NCBI RefSeq assembly: GCF_932526225.1
Contig: NC_064034.1
Coordinates: 5,318,001-5,382,000, forward strand
From: Nematostella vectensis
Lineage: Eukaryota; Cnidaria; Anthozoa; Actiniaria; Edwardsiidae
Length of the DNA: 64,000 nucleotides
Direction of reading: 5' to 3'
Position 1 is the stretch's first letter. Each line of letters starts with the position of its first letter. Below, piece after piece: positions 28,401 to 39,902 of this stretch. The notes beneath the pieces were generated by a model. It saw only the letters and a program-made list of their open reading frames with translations. It searched no databases and was not told where the DNA came from. Made by a program: the position numbers and the translations under genes.

Positions 28401-31400
28401 CGAAATTGCCCCTCCCCCCCCCCCCCCCCCCCCCCATGAGTCTCAGATTTTTGGCACCCCCGTGACAAAGTTATTTACTTGACCTAAGGAACATATGTAC
28501 CAAGTTCGGTGCCTCTACTAAAAAGTGCACAAAACAGCCATTTTTTTTTGCAGTAAGCCACCCTACTATTATGAAAATTACCGAGAAATGGATCATATAG
28601 CAGTTATGGTTATGAAAATTACCGAGAAATGAAAAAGCATCGGATAGCAGTTATGGTTATGAAAATTACCGATAAATGGAAAAGCATCAGATGGTAGTTA
28701 TGGTTATGAGAATTACTGAGGAATGGAAAAGCATAGGATATTAGTTATGGTTATGAAAATTACTGAGAAGAGTATTTAGTTGGAGTGGTAGGAGGTGAAT
28801 ATTCTAGTTTATCGTTACCTCAGGTGTGCACAGTCGAAGCAAGTTGATAGACTTGCCACAGACAAAAATGTCGTTGGCAAGATCACTTAAAAACATGGGC
28901 ACACAGTCAAGTCTCTCATCTTCACTCATCACGAACCCATGACTCCAGTAATGTTTATCTAAAAAGTTAAATAATCTTCATATGTTGCTAACAACAAGTA
29001 CAAATAAAATTGCTTACTCCATAACATTATTCATTAAAGCACACCATCCAATCACTATTTAGAAGCCACCTCTATTAAGCTGCAAATGTTTTAGCCCCAA
29101 AAGCAATTGTGTTAGGAAACCGATTGAATGGTGACTTTAGTCCAGTACTTTATTATGTATAGGGCTCGATATACCTCAGCTAATGGACTAATGATGGTTT
29201 ATACCACAACAAGTTTCAAGCAAGTGCTTCACATCGCACTTTTATTTTCTTGACTTTTTTCATGGACCTCAAATGTCACTACTTAATAGAGGTCCCACCC
29301 ACTGTTTTTAGAATGACAAAATATCCCTCAGACTGAGACAAACACAGCTTGTCATCAAGGTTGTCATCACGTTCTTGACCCAATCATTGATTGGCACTTA
29401 CCACGATAGGCTAAGAAATGGTCGTCTACTTCTATAATAAACTCCCCAAATGTATCCTTACATACACCTTTGAACACCCAGTCCTGTACAAACCTGTACA
29501 CACAAAAGGAAATAATTGGTTGGTCAGATAAGAAAAGGGTCTGCTCAAAGAAGGTTTGCTGCTAAAAGGATGTATATCTAAATATATTTTAGTGAAGAGC
29601 AACATTTTAGGGCTTGTATAGAGGCAGTTAATAGAGGTACCACTGTTATTATTTCCTTTTCAGTTCTGGTGTCCCAAGGGCCCAAGCTTGTATCGTAAAG
29701 CACAAAGCACAAAACCGCTTACATGATGTATGGTGCACAGCTCTGCTTGAGAAGGGACAGCAACACAGGGTAGAGAGGTGAACTGGCATGCTCTAGAGCC
29801 ATCTGGTACAGGTACGTCAGCAACTTCACACCCTGCAAACATATGGTTCTTACATGTACTGCACCATACAAGAACATACACGGTATACCATGTATGTGCC
29901 CCCTCATCTCAGGCATAAAATACCAATATCCCTCCCCTTAAAATAAACGCCTTCTATATCCAACAATGCAGGAACATGGCCAAGTTGTTTTAATGGTTTT
30001 CGGGATTTAACTCCTAGTTGTCAGCCCTGTTGCTTATCGTTAGCTATAAGGATCGACAAGACATAAACTTATTGAGCCTGGGCAAAACGAAAGATTTGTA
30101 TTGTGCAATGTTGCGAATTGAGAAAAAAAAATGCAGCATGTTTACTCAATTAAAATGGAAATGCGAATAAAATGGAAACTTAGATTAGAAGCGTGCCAAA
30201 AATTCATGACAAGGGTCATAGACCTCTTAGATTTCGTGACTGTTCCCTTGGACTTACAGTTGGTAATCTCGAGGTTGGTCCACCTTTTCTTCTGAATGAG
30301 CTGGAGCACATACACATATCTGCAAGGAATCTATAAGGCAACCACAAAAAAGCAGCTCTAAATTGTTGATTTTTAGGTTCATATGTGTCTCTCTGATACA
30401 ATAAATTAGGTGGGTGCAAATGATAAGTATAACCAGAAACTTCAGGAATCATACAGGTGGTTAAGGAATTAAAGGTTGTAATCAGGATCCAAGGATAGCT
30501 CAAGGCATTCTTCAGAAGTCAGAGGCATATAGTACCAAAAATGCAGAGTTTGCTGAGGGATTTAGACACTCCCAAGAACTCAATGTAAAGATGCTTGAGA
30601 GCAACATATAAAAAATAAGGCTCTAGGTCATATACCTACAGTACATTTAGGGTAAGTCAAGTCACACAACTAAGGGTGGGGGGTTAATGAGGAGTCAGCT
30701 AACAGGGGACCAGCAGATTCCGAATTTTACACAGATAAATTTTCTAGCTTCAGCTGTCACAGTTGCCAAAAAAGATTACCATACTGTACTGTAGTACCTC
30801 AGCTGCTTCCCCCAACTTTGGAAAAAGAATGTCAACTGTAATGGACTTTGTACATCTGATTCTGTAGATGGACAACAATAAGGTCTTTAATGGATAACAG
30901 TAAAGTTATGTTTCACCAACATTTGATCTGTACTGAATACTGTAAACAAATCTGCAATACTGTAAACAAATCTGCAATACTGTAAATAAATCTGTTGTTG
31001 CTAGGTTGAGCTTGCTGTTGTGGGTTCATTCTTTTCGCTCACTTACAATGGTACCACCGCCTATTTAAGTTCAGGAAACAGATATGTCTTAGTTCAAATT
31101 CAAAATCCAAATAAAGCCAGCTTAAACACTGCTGAAAAGAATAATGTTGATGTTATACTAATTGTATCAAGCAAACTGACGTATAACTTACCTTTGATAG
31201 AGAGCACCACTGCCCTGTAACACTGCAGGTAGCTCTTGATACTGCCAAGGAATGCTTGCATAACAAGCCCTCCTGATTGCTGGGCCTCATCACGGCTGAA
31301 GCTAGCCACATGGAAGTAATCAGTGCCGATGGATGCAAGCTTTCTCAGGCCATCATGTAGAAGATCAGGGGAACAGCCAGATAGTCGAACAGTGTCATTC

Positions 31401-34400
31401 ACAATAAAATCCACGGAGTCCTGGAAAAGTCATGGATGGCTCTCACAAAGGTGGAAGTATAAGCATTAGTAAAAAAACAGAGGTGGTCAGGGGTGAGGGC
31501 AGAGGACCACAAACTCCCTCAACTACAAAAAATATATATTTCCTTATTTAGATATCCCTTTTGCATATAACACCCATTTCTGCTCAACCTGCCCACCCCA
31601 GTATGTCCTGGTTACAACCCTAATGGTGAGCATAATGGAGATGGTGAAAACAACAAATCATGGTAATGGCTTGTTTCTTATGATTATGATGGTTGTAATG
31701 ATAATGATGGTGGTGGAGGTGATGGTTATGGCTTGTTTCTAATGATTATGATGGTGGTAATGATGATGGTGGTGGTAAAGATGATTATGCTAATAATGAT
31801 GATGGTGGTGGAGGTGACGGTGATGGCTTGTTTCTAATGATTATGATGGTGGTAATGATGATGGTGGTGGTGGTAATAATGGTGATAATAATGATGGTAG
31901 TGATAATGGTGATGATGGTGGTGGTGGTGGTGGTGGTAATGATGATGATGGTGGTAATGATAATGATGATGGTGGTGGTAAAGATGATGGTGCTAATGGT
32001 GATGATGGTGGTGGTGGTAATGATGATGATGGTGGTAATGACGATGATGATGGTGGTGGTAAAGATGATGGTGCTAATAATGATGGTGGTTATGATGATG
32101 ATGGTGATGGTAATGATGATGATGGTGGTGGTAATGCTGATAGGGGTGGGGTAATGACGATGATGGTGGCGGTGATGAAAGTGAGAATTTAATATTAAAA
32201 AGGAAATAAAATATACTGTAGTTTTTAAAACCTAGACTCATTTTGTCAAATATTCTTATTTTACTTAATGTATTACTGAGCCCATGAGAACCTGTGATTT
32301 TACACATATATGATTCACATGGTGCAAACTTATTTCAAATAAGCAAACATGGCTATTTTCAACACTGGACAAACCTTATCCAAGAGAAAAGCTGACGATG
32401 GAACACCAATCAGGATATTCAAACAAGCATGGACAAGAGCTCTCAAAGACACCAGTCTATAGTGGGTGGGAGTTGATACAAGGAAGGACACTTGTCTGTT
32501 TAGTGAGTTGTACAGCTCATCAAATACAGCTGGGCCAGCTTCAGTAATGTATGGCTTCTCACAATCTGCATCTCTCCTGAAATGAAAAGAAAGGGTGGTG
32601 AATGAGGGTATCCCTAGTAGAGCAGTCCAGGACTAGGTAGCCAGTGTAAGGAGCTGGGGAAATGATGAACAAGAGACTGCGCATGTCTGGGAAGACAAAT
32701 GAAAGAACACTTGCAGCCAAACCAAACTCCTCCAGGGATTGTTCAATGTTTTAAGACACATTCAACCTGCATTACCAAGAGGTTCTCTGTGCACTAGTTG
32801 AGGTGTTGGGGTTAGATTTAAAGCAATGGTGCAGTAGATAAATAAAACATTGAAGAATTTCTGGCAACTGTTACAATATGCATCATCAGTATTTATTCTT
32901 TATTGAAGTTGAGTATTTTTCACAGTCAAAAGACCATACCAGGGGTGTTAACAAATGTCATCATATGTGACCTGATTTTAAGTCAACCTATGTTTGTGTT
33001 CACACTTGAAAAGAAACAGAAGAGACATCATCTTTTCATTTTGTGCAATACTACCTCATCCTCTCTAGAATCTATACTTACTATATGCGAGGTACAGTAA
33101 AGAGACGCCATTAAAAATATGCCTTCTGCCCTCACCTTCCTCCCATCTCCCATGTGTAAAACCTTTGAGGCTCTAACTGCAAGGCAGCACTCCACACGGC
33201 CAGATCAAGACGTTTTTCAGGCATTGCAGGCAAGGAGGTGTCTTTGGACTGCTCTGAGCCCTCGTGAAACCCTTCATCTTCTGGTGACTGGATAGAATCA
33301 CAACATAAAATTTAAGTATAACATAAGCCATCACATCGTATAACAGAGTCTTCAGTCAGGTTCCTTGTCAGGTCAGTTTATAATCTTGGCCATGCACCTG
33401 TCTGTGGCTTTATTTCTAGTTGTCTGGAGCATCTGCTGCCAATTGTTTACCTGCAATTCTTCCAACGATGACAATCCAAATGTCCTGGCAGAAAAAAAAT
33501 TTAGTTACACAACACTGATAAAATTGGGACGTTTGTTAGCAAACAATTCATGCCAAACTCCTATGCAAAGCATTAAAGAATAGAGAGCAAAATTTCACAG
33601 GGGTGCCTGAATTACCCTTCAGGTGTAAGAGACACAGGCATTATTTATTGAAGAATACAAATTTAAGACTTCCACATATTATAACTATATTTATATATTA
33701 TCTTGATGTAAAGGAAAAAAACATGCAAACTACTGTTTCATCCCTACAAGTAGCCTGTTTCGTGGTTTCCCATTCATCAGGTGATTTATTGATACAGTAT
33801 ATCCCACTCTACATCAGTTTATCGAGCACTCTTTTAAGAATACCTACACTCATACATAATATTTATATCTTATATATTATTATATATCTCTAATATATGT
33901 GCTAAGCACCTGATCTACTATAGGCTGATCTGAAAACATAAAAACTGTTTTTTTGAGGAACAGTTACAGACACAGCACTATGGGTGAACAACGAAAAACC
34001 TGTGATCTTTTTTGTCTTACTTGCTTGCAGGGTCCATAGGGAGATCTGGTAGGCCAAGCCTAACTTGCATATCATCAGCTCTAGCATGTGTCAAGGCACT
34101 AAATAAAGACTTTCTTGTCTTTTCATCATGGAACTCTTCCGCTTCCTCCTGAAAAAGAAAAAGTTCCATGTATATGAGTTTATACCTTGATGTGAGTCTT
34201 CTGTACACATACTGTCTACTGTAGCCACAAGGCGGCTTGCAAAATAATAAAGAGCTTTTAACTGAGCTAAAGCTGTAACTGTGCTACGTCGTATAGCTTC
34301 ATCATCACCTGTAAAGTGAAAAATCTCTGGCGACCTTGAGTGGGCCTTGCGATCTGCTCAAATGTTGACAATCCACAAGGCTGCTGTTCAACACTTGATC

Positions 34401-36656
34401 CCAGGGTTGGCACTCTCTCAAACAGATCCCTGATGCATGAAATACAACAATTAACTTAGTATGTACCTTATTACAATTAGTTTTCGCGATTTTGAGATGG
34501 TGATGTTTTGCGACACTTTATTTTCGCGATTTTCCTACTTTTGTAAAGACCAGATCACTTTATTGTTTAATCAAGCAAAAACAAAGGGAATTAAAATGTG
34601 CTGTAATCATCAAAACTAAAAAAAATTTGAAACAAAAAGATGCGTTGTAAATTTAGTAATCAACCCCTTACTGTACTATATGTACATTGGATGGCTAAAT
34701 AGATAAGGTGTTTCGATAAAGCTTATTAAACGGCCAATATTCCCCCAAAGGCTTCTTTTGTGTACTCACTTAATTTTCACGTATCCTAATTTTCACGAAT
34801 ATTTTAAAATCGCGAAATTAAAGTGATGCGAAAATAAAGTGTAATAAGGTAGATGGCATTGCATGATCAGCTTTGAAAATAAAACAACTTTGATACTACA
34901 GGGCAACTTCTACCCTATAGCCTGGGAACACTAAGTTGTCCCTAAGAGTTTGTTTTATGATTGGCTGGAATTCGCACGAATTTTGTGCGAATTTTGCAGG
35001 GTTTTTTGTGTGTAGTTTAACTACTGTAATTAGATTGCACTCAAACTGCATGCACCTTGAGTAGATTAAACTCATCACAAAGAGGCTTATAGTCTACATC
35101 ATTGGAACTATATAAAGTACTGTTTTTCCCATTCTATATTGTAGAGTACATGGGATTATTCCTTTCCTAAACTGAAGCCAGGCCAAACAAAACAAAAAGC
35201 TTGTACATAAATGCAATGGCCCATAATAGGATGGAGGACTGTATGTAATTTGAGTCAAAAAGTTTTCCTGACCTTCAGAAGGGCTGAAGGTTTATTGGTT
35301 ACCAATCTGTCACTATAACCATCCATTGTCCCTTTCAAAGGAAAATACCTACAGTATGCATTGTGATTCATTTAATAGCATACAGCACTTACACTGAGTA
35401 ATGAACATAATGAGGTTGGAGCAAAGCCTCTTTTCTGAGCTTGTCACTATCAGTGTTTAGCAAAGGACCTTCTGGCAGAATGCTCTTAACTTCCTGAGGA
35501 AGGAAGATCAAAAGCACTCAAAGAAGCATACTGTACAATGCATAACCACCATCTTCCTGCTCCAGTATACTGCTACTGTAATCTTCCACATCTTTGCTTA
35601 TTATACACAGGGTACAAACAAAATTCATTATAAGTGAATTTAACCTTAAATTTTATTTATAGATGATGAATTTCCCTTACGTGTTTATTTGCCAAATCAT
35701 TACCCACCTTATAAAGCTTGTTGCTGCTCCATGGCTGTGACTGATAGCCAAGGACTGCAGTATCTATGTTAGGCTGTGAGTCTTCTAGTGCGACAATAAA
35801 CCGGATAATGGCTTCTGGCTCAGCTATGACAGCACTTTCACCCACCAACTCAAAACTTCCTTTCTGTTGACCTACAAGACAAGATGAATAAACATAAAAG
35901 TGAACTGTCATTGTTTTTAAAATTGTACTTCAGCCTACATTTGTAGGTAAAATAGTTGTAGGTAGTGTAGGAATAACTGTGTGCATAGAGTATTTGTTTA
36001 AAATGAGACCCATGGTACCTTCCGGTCGTATAAATGCAATTTGCCAATTAATATATGCCGTTTCTACTGAAGATTTTTTATGTATAAGAGTACTATGTAA
36101 CAAAACATGTAGAAGGTAGAAGATTTTTTTTTATTAATTTTTTTTATTTATTTTAGTTAATTAATTAATTAATGCATTTATTTATACAATTAATTTATAT
36201 CCACAGTGATGGTAACCCCTTTGTGGATTAACAATGTAGATGTAGATGTAGAAGGTTATTTTTGTTTAAATCTGTTTTGTAAAATGACAGCGCATTCCTA
36301 CCAGGTAAACTTCTCCATTTGGCAGACAGATACTCCAAAGCATCAGCTTGATCGAATTTTCTCTCCACCCGTAGATTGTACGCTATCACAGCAAGTCGAT
36401 CATATGCGTCAAAGTCACTCGAATCTCGTCTGGTTTTGTCCAAACGTTCCCCGTTGTTGTCTTCCAGGGCCCAAGGAGCATGGAGTTCACGAAAGAATCG
36501 CTCATAGAGACATTGCTGCAGCTTTGCTCGCCTTGACCTCGTGAATCGTATTCGAGTATAGTTGTCCTCTCGTTTGGCTGCCTCTGAGGAAAAGGCGATC
36601 TCGCAAAGTCGAGAGAACAAGGCGTGAAAACCTTGTTTTCCTTCAGCCATCATCAA
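19406..36656 (-). CDS. TUBGCP6: Gamma-tubulin complex protein 6, complete 30-exon gene
   Basis: Subunit of the gamma-tubulin ring complex, which nucleates microtubules at centrosomes. Exons, 5' to 3': 36656-36302, 35871-35708, 35493-35393, 34429-34309, 34148-34021, 33484-33451, 33287-33136, 32576-32375, 31420-31192, 30835-30798, 30319-30284, 29832-29723, 29493-29402, 28958-28819, 27795-27646, 27078-26997, 26727-26639, 26565-26450, 26176-24063, 23917-23825, 23747-23691, 23244-23160, 22857-22716, 22423-22264, 22018-21981, 21893-21837, 21457-21382, 20596-20542, 20370-20271, 19756-19406. All borders are GT-AG and phases agree; total 1,888 codons (human about 1,819). Order: N-terminal GCP region (residues about 350-680), charged coiled coil (about 685-820), GHPSDS-type repeats (about 1010-1405), C-terminal GRIP2 region (about 1535-1888). 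The reading HEMQHFVQNIEGYLSNQIL in exon 29 and the C-terminal HLDDFLLRLNFN match the family closely. Three ATGs open exon 1, so the start is certain only to two codons. Confidence 0.95.
20056..20290. repeat. Decayed duplications of the exon 29 donor region
   Basis: A roughly 110-120-bp segment containing the 3' border of TUBGCP6 exon 29 (GTTGTTGG plus GAGCTC at 20,271-20,285) recurs in diverged form at about 20,061 and 20,170, each with the companion sequence GTAAGTATACA, a pyrimidine run and ATCGTACTCACG. The copies lie in intron 29 and are not used in the gene model. Confidence 0.7.
21517..21793. repeat. 67-bp minisatellite in TUBGCP6 intron 26
   Basis: About four near-perfect copies of a 67-bp unit beginning GGTTCGTTGGAAGATCTACC. 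One variant (GGTTAGTTAGG) appears in the last copy. A single more diverged half-unit precedes it near 21,470-21,516. Confidence 0.9.
22381..22617. repeat. Diverged duplication spanning the exon 24 acceptor
   Basis: The segment 22,381-22,480, which holds the first codons and acceptor of TUBGCP6 exon 24, is matched by 22,518-22,617 with many substitutions: both share a AGTA-GGGAG start, CTCACGAG, CACCC, AACATAAACA and TATGAGG in order. The upstream copy lies in intron 23 and has lost the exon frame. Confidence 0.7.
24317..25490 (-). repeat. TUBGCP6: GHP-[ST/A]-DS repeat block coded in TUBGCP6 exon 19
   Basis: At least a dozen copies of a GHPxDS core occur in about 390 residues. Upstream copies are spaced irregularly and often followed by a xLYP or xMYP tetrapeptide. 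A central run at about 24,559-24,880 is a near-identical 72-bp (24-residue) tandem repeat whose starts fall at 24633, 24705, 24777 and 24849. Vertebrate GCP6 has nine 27-residue tandem repeats carrying a comparable G-H-x-S-D core, so the arrangement is a family trait, with the copy number evolving locally. Confidence 0.9.
28411..28436. repeat. Poly-C run in TUBGCP6 intron 14
   Basis: An uninterrupted C run of about 26 bases after CCCCTCC. A site where read length errors are likely. Confidence 0.8.
28566..28770. repeat. About 49-bp minisatellite in TUBGCP6 intron 14
   Basis: Four degenerate copies of a unit containing TTATGGTTATGAAAATTACC followed by an AAATGGAAAAGCAT segment. Confidence 0.8.
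31620..32165. repeat. GATGGT-type microsatellite in TUBGCP6 intron 8
   Basis: Long degenerate run of GATGATGGTGGT-like triplets. Three copies of a longer unit with GGCTTGTTTCTAATGATTATG occur at about 31,670, 31,732 and 31,826. The Met/Val-rich frame across it is an artefact. Confidence 0.9.
34464..34851. mobile_element. MITE in TUBGCP6 intron 3
   Basis: A 388-bp segment bounded by TACCTTATTACA and its inverse TGTAATAAGGTA. The TTTCGCGATTTT motif is repeated in inverted form inside each end. Both ends carry a TA dinucleotide that could be the target duplication, as in Tc1/mariner-type elements. No coding capacity. Confidence 0.65.
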
Positions 36657-37159
36657 AGTCCGCCATGTTTGATTTACGCGCCGGGCGACAACGCTCGCAA
36701 ATACTTGTGGGATACGTTTGCCACAGGCAGCCCAGTGCTACTGTCGGTAGTTAGTTCTAAGCTCTTTTAAAATTCTTTTATTTGATTCCATTTTTTTTTT
36801 TCGACTTTCATCAACATAGATTTCCCTACATACATTCTTTTACATAACTACTTACTGTAGCCTTGGATCGCCTTGGTAGTTTCCAGTGTCATTAACATTG
36901 GGATGAATGACTGACAGAGCAAGAGGGTTAGCAGATTAGCAGTTAGAATAAGTGTGGGTCTAAACAGGAGTATGATCCAAAAACATTAGTTGGTTTCAAA
37001 GTCATCTTTTTGTCTTTTCTCTGGCATGGACATATCCATGGGTACCAGAGGCCCTTAGCTTCACTACTGCATCGCATGCTCATCCTAGTGGGGTGGGCAC
37101 GTGGGGTGGTCCCGTGTGCTGTCTGGCGGTCGGGCACATGGGGAGTGTGCACCACCCTT
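36657..37159. other. Upstream flank of TUBGCP6
   Basis: Should contain the TUBGCP6 promoter; the 36,660-36,740 part is GC-richer than what follows. No TATA box or divergent gene is recognised. Confidence 0.5.
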
Positions 37160-37514
37160 GTATCATATTTTTATATTAATTTGTTTTGTTATTTATTTAT
37201 ATGTTGCTTGTTTGTTTGTTTGTTTGTTTGTTCTTGTGTCTATTTGTATACACATGTCTGTTTACTTGTATCTACGCCTGTGATAGTTCGTCTATATAGT
37301 GTTTGTGTGTATATAATATATTATATTAATATGTATAATACGTATAGTTTTCTATAATATTTTTAATATTTTAAATATAGCTAGATTAGATTCTAAATCA
37401 TATTATTTACTAATTATCTGATTATTTATTTTTATAGTGTCCACAATTAGCTTTTTTTAGCTAAACACTTTTGACACTTAAATAAAGTTTATGTATGTAT
37501 GTATGTATGTATGT
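37160..37514 (+). mobile_element. Probable 3' end of a non-LTR retrotransposon
   Basis: AT-rich DNA that ends with an AATAAA signal (37,481-37,486) and then a pure (ATGT)n tail (37,491-37,514), the usual 3' end of many CR1/L2/RTE-type elements. A (TTTG)n run lies at about 37,203-37,231. No reverse-transcriptase motif is visible upstream, so this would be a 5'-truncated copy whose start cannot be placed. Confidence 0.5.
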
Positions 37515-37651
37515 ACCAAAGAGCCGCGAACCGGCGACAATGAATCTTCTAGTTCAAATGCGCCTTCCTCTGCACTCGATATCGGACGCACACATATTCG
37601 TGATCTCTCGTCAAAACAGTTTTGTTAGAATACTGAAGTGATTTATTTAAC

Positions 37652-37759
37652 AAATTTCCCATAGTTTTCCGCCGAGTGATTCCGCTGTAAATTTTGACCA
37701 TAAGATGACGAATATCGTGGTGTTTAAGAGTACATGCCACGGAAAACTATGGGAAATTT
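37652..37759. repeat. Perfect 20-bp inverted repeat
   Basis: AAATTTCCCATAGTTTTCCG (37,652-37,671) is repeated exactly in inverted form at 37,740-37,759, with a 68-bp spacer. It could be a small foldback element. No target duplication was identified. Confidence 0.8.
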
Positions 37760-38503
37760 TTTTTCTACAACGCAAACAACGAAAACAGTATTTTGCAAAT
37801 CAAAACAGCGCGCGCTTGTTTGAAATGGCGTGTTTTCTAGTGCATGCGCGAGCGCACGAACCGGTGTTTGCAGCGCACAGATCATCGAAAATTGAAAACT
37901 TTAGCTTTAAAACCCTGCAGTCTTCGTTAGTTTTAGTGCCCTTTTGTAAGGATGGAAAACACATTTACTAGAAAAGATTTAGAACCAAATTTCTCGAATT
38001 TGAATCAAGGTTTTTGGGCTCTTTCGCTTCAAGTGAATCTGCAAGGATTGTGCGAATGACGAATCACGTGGTATGTCTTCTAATTTACCATAGCCAACAA
38101 CCAATCAGAATGCGAGATTACGTCAAGTGTTGTAGAACATTTTTTTTTATGCAACTTCACTCCTATATGGATTTATTTCCCTATTTTCGATACGCCCACG
38201 CAGACCACCTGGTTTTTAACAGCATGTTAGTAGTTTTCCTTTTTATACAATGATAATACATTTTTACAGTGGCTCCTGATTTTTATAGTAATGATAAAGA
38301 AAATTATTATCCATAGTTTCAAGGATTTTCAATTAGTGCAATCCGGTTCTCGCTAAATGCTTCATGCTAAATAATAGATGCTCACAAGATACTCTCTTGG
38401 TGCTCATTACAGTTCGCCAGTCCCCCTATGCGTCATCCGCAGGACCAGGTAACGGATCTAGGGGGAGGGTTTAGGGGTTACAAGCCCCCCTTGGGCTGCC
38501 TTG
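37760..38503. other. Intergenic DNA before the virus-like element
   Basis: No gene recognised. The last 80 bases (38,420-38,503) are rich in G and C runs with a TAGGGGGAGGGTTTAGGGG stretch, and may be part of another small repeat into which the element inserted. Confidence 0.5.
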
Positions 38504-38509
38504 GACAAG
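38504..38509. repeat. 6-bp target-site duplication, left copy
   Basis: GACAAG immediately precedes the G-run that starts the left terminal inverted repeat. It is repeated in direct orientation at 49,245-49,250. Polinton/Maverick and adintovirus integrations typically leave 6-bp duplications. Confidence 0.8.
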
Positions 38510-39006
38510 GGGGGGGGGACTGGGGGTTTTCATAGACACTGAAACGCCCCTCCGGGCCTCCCAGCCCCATTTTAGGCTTGGGTGGTGTGCTGGGCCCCTC
38601 CGACCCCACCCCCCACCCCCCAGCCCCATTCCAGGCTTGGGAGGCGCGGCGCGCCCCTCCGAGCCCCCCAGCCCCGTCTCATGCAGATGAGGCCCCGCGT
38701 AGATTAATAATTGCTAATTTTCAATCTTCGTCGGGACCACTTCGCGTAGATTGATAATTGGCAATTATCAATCTACGTCGGGACCACCTCGCGTAGATAA
38801 ATAATTAGCAATGGTTAGCAATCATTAATCCGCTGTCTATCGACTCTCCGTAGGGTGGCGGGACTGGTGCCTTTCATAGAAACGAGTGGGAACCTTGCAA
38901 TTAGACCCCCGTCTGTCCGGTAGTATATACACATGTGTATAGCATTCGAAGGATGAAGTGCGGAAAAGATTACTGCAGGTGGCTAAAGGTCGGCCATGCA
39001 AACACA
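38510..39006. repeat. Left terminal inverted repeat
   Basis: Matches the inverse of the right end from the outermost ACTGGGGGTTTTCATAGAC to GGTCGGCCATGCA-ACAC inside. It contains GC-rich outer parts, then AT-rich palindromic stretches near 38,700-38,830 (TTGATAATTGGCAATTATCAA), then the promoter and first codons of the zinc-binding gene. Confidence 0.9.
38922..38940 (+). promoter_or_regulatory. TATA + CACATGTG promoter-like motif of the first rightward gene
   Basis: TATATACACATGTG lies 14 bases before the ATG at 38,953. The same arrangement (TATATA, then a CACRTG core, then ATG) precedes the leftward gene at 42,594. Function is inferred from position only. Confidence 0.5.
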
Positions 39007-39243
39007 ATCGGCCAGAGGTGCATGGACACCTACTGCAAGGTGCACCTCCAACGGCTCCGTAAGGGCAGCCCCCTCCCCGTGCCGTGCAGGATCTGCGGCA
39101 TAGGGACGCAGTCGGAGACGCGGTTGTGTCGCCACTGCGGAGCGAATCGTGTAGGGCAGAGGATGCGCGGCACCGAGAGGCGCGCTCGGGAATGGTTCGC
39201 ACTCGTCCTTTCTGACATCGCAGCCCGCGATACGGGCAATTAG
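38953..39243 (+). CDS. Small Cys-rich, probably zinc-binding protein
   Basis: A 96-residue basic protein if read from the ATG at 38,953, which lies just after the promoter-like motif; an upstream in-frame ATG at 38,935 would add six residues but sits inside that motif. Pairs CGKDYC near the N terminus, C-x4-C-x2-H in the middle, then CRICG and CRHCG spaced 14 residues apart form a likely zinc ribbon. This is the kind of small regulator found in viruses, but I cannot name a family. Its first 20 or so codons lie in the terminal repeat, so a truncated copy exists at the right end. It is one of the few unbroken genes here. The 3' end runs into the 62-bp triplication. Confidence 0.55.
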   Translation: MKCGKDYCRWLKVGHANTIGQRCMDTYCKVHLQRLRKGSPLPVPCRICGIGTQSETRLCRHCGANRVGQRMRGTERRAREWFALVLSDIAARDTGN

Positions 39244-39395
39244 AGACTGGGTGGCACAAGGCATACCCAAACACTCGTCCCGCCGGCTGTGATACGGGCA
39301 ATTAGAGACTGGGTGGCACAAGGCATACCCAAACACTCGTCCCGGCGGCTGTGATACGGGCAATTAGAGACTGGGTGGCACAAGGCATACCCAAA
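39229..39395. repeat. Triplicated 62-bp direct repeat
   Basis: Copies start at 39,229, 39,291 and 39,353 with GATACGGGCAATTAGAGACT; the third is cut short. The first copy contains the stop codon of the Cys-rich gene. One or two substitutions separate the copies, so the expansion is recent relative to the element. Confidence 0.95.
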
Positions 39396-39429
39396 GATAG
39401 ACACCTACATAGAGGAGGTTCTCAATAGC

Positions 39430-39902
39430 ATGTCTGACAAAAAGGCGCCTGCCGTGCTAGCAGGGCTGGTCCAGAACATCCTGGACAATCCTGGACATCA
39501 TTGCTCTAAAGCCGGTTATGCGGGGGCCTGACATTCATGACGATGGCTCGGTGTGGTGGGTCTCTCACGAGCGAGAGTCTGCGGGCAAAAGCAGTGTTGC
39601 CACCGGTGCTTGAGATGGTAGACCCCGACCGGCGCTACAGACTCTTTACGGTCGTTGGTAAGGCCCCCGCAGAGCCATTGGCGCCAATCACAGAGGAGGA
39701 AGGGCGCTCGGAGCACAAGATCGGTGGGTCATTAGTCAAAAGAGGGGACCAAATCGCAGTCGGAGCACTGGAAGGCATTGATGCGGGTATTTGGGAGAAA
39801 GGACGAGAGTACCTCGTCTACGTGAGATACGAGCTTCGCCCTTTACCTGAGCAAAATGGTGACCCTGGGCCAATGTTTGAGTTATGTTGTGTTGTGTTGT
39901 GA
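39430..39902 (+). pseudogene. Frame-broken gene of unknown function
   Basis: Coding-like sequence is spread over three frames. It opens with MSDKKAPAVLAGL at 39,430. A 10-bp tandem duplication (ATCCTGGACA, 39,478-39,497) throws the frame; a second frame is coding-like from about 39,490 to 39,615; a third runs from about 39,600 to 39,902 with an acidic C-terminal half. The stop lies in a TGTTG microsatellite (39,878-39,901). No family recognised. It is the second gene of the rightward left-end cluster. Confidence 0.5.

Noticed and set aside
30216-30319. Longer TUBGCP6 exon 11 ending at the GTAAG near 30,257
   Set aside because: It would leave the next exon out of frame; the donor AAG|GTGGAC at 30,284 restores phase and agrees with the family.
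31828-32154. Met/Val-rich 108-codon frame
   Set aside because: Translation of the GATGGT microsatellite inside a TUBGCP6 intron.
36206-36544. Plus-strand frame opposite TUBGCP6 exon 1
   Set aside because: Antisense shadow of a well-supported exon.
38935-38952. ATG at 38,935 as the start of the Cys-rich gene
   Set aside because: It lies within the TATA/CACATGTG motif, leaving no room for a leader; the next ATG (38,953) fits better.
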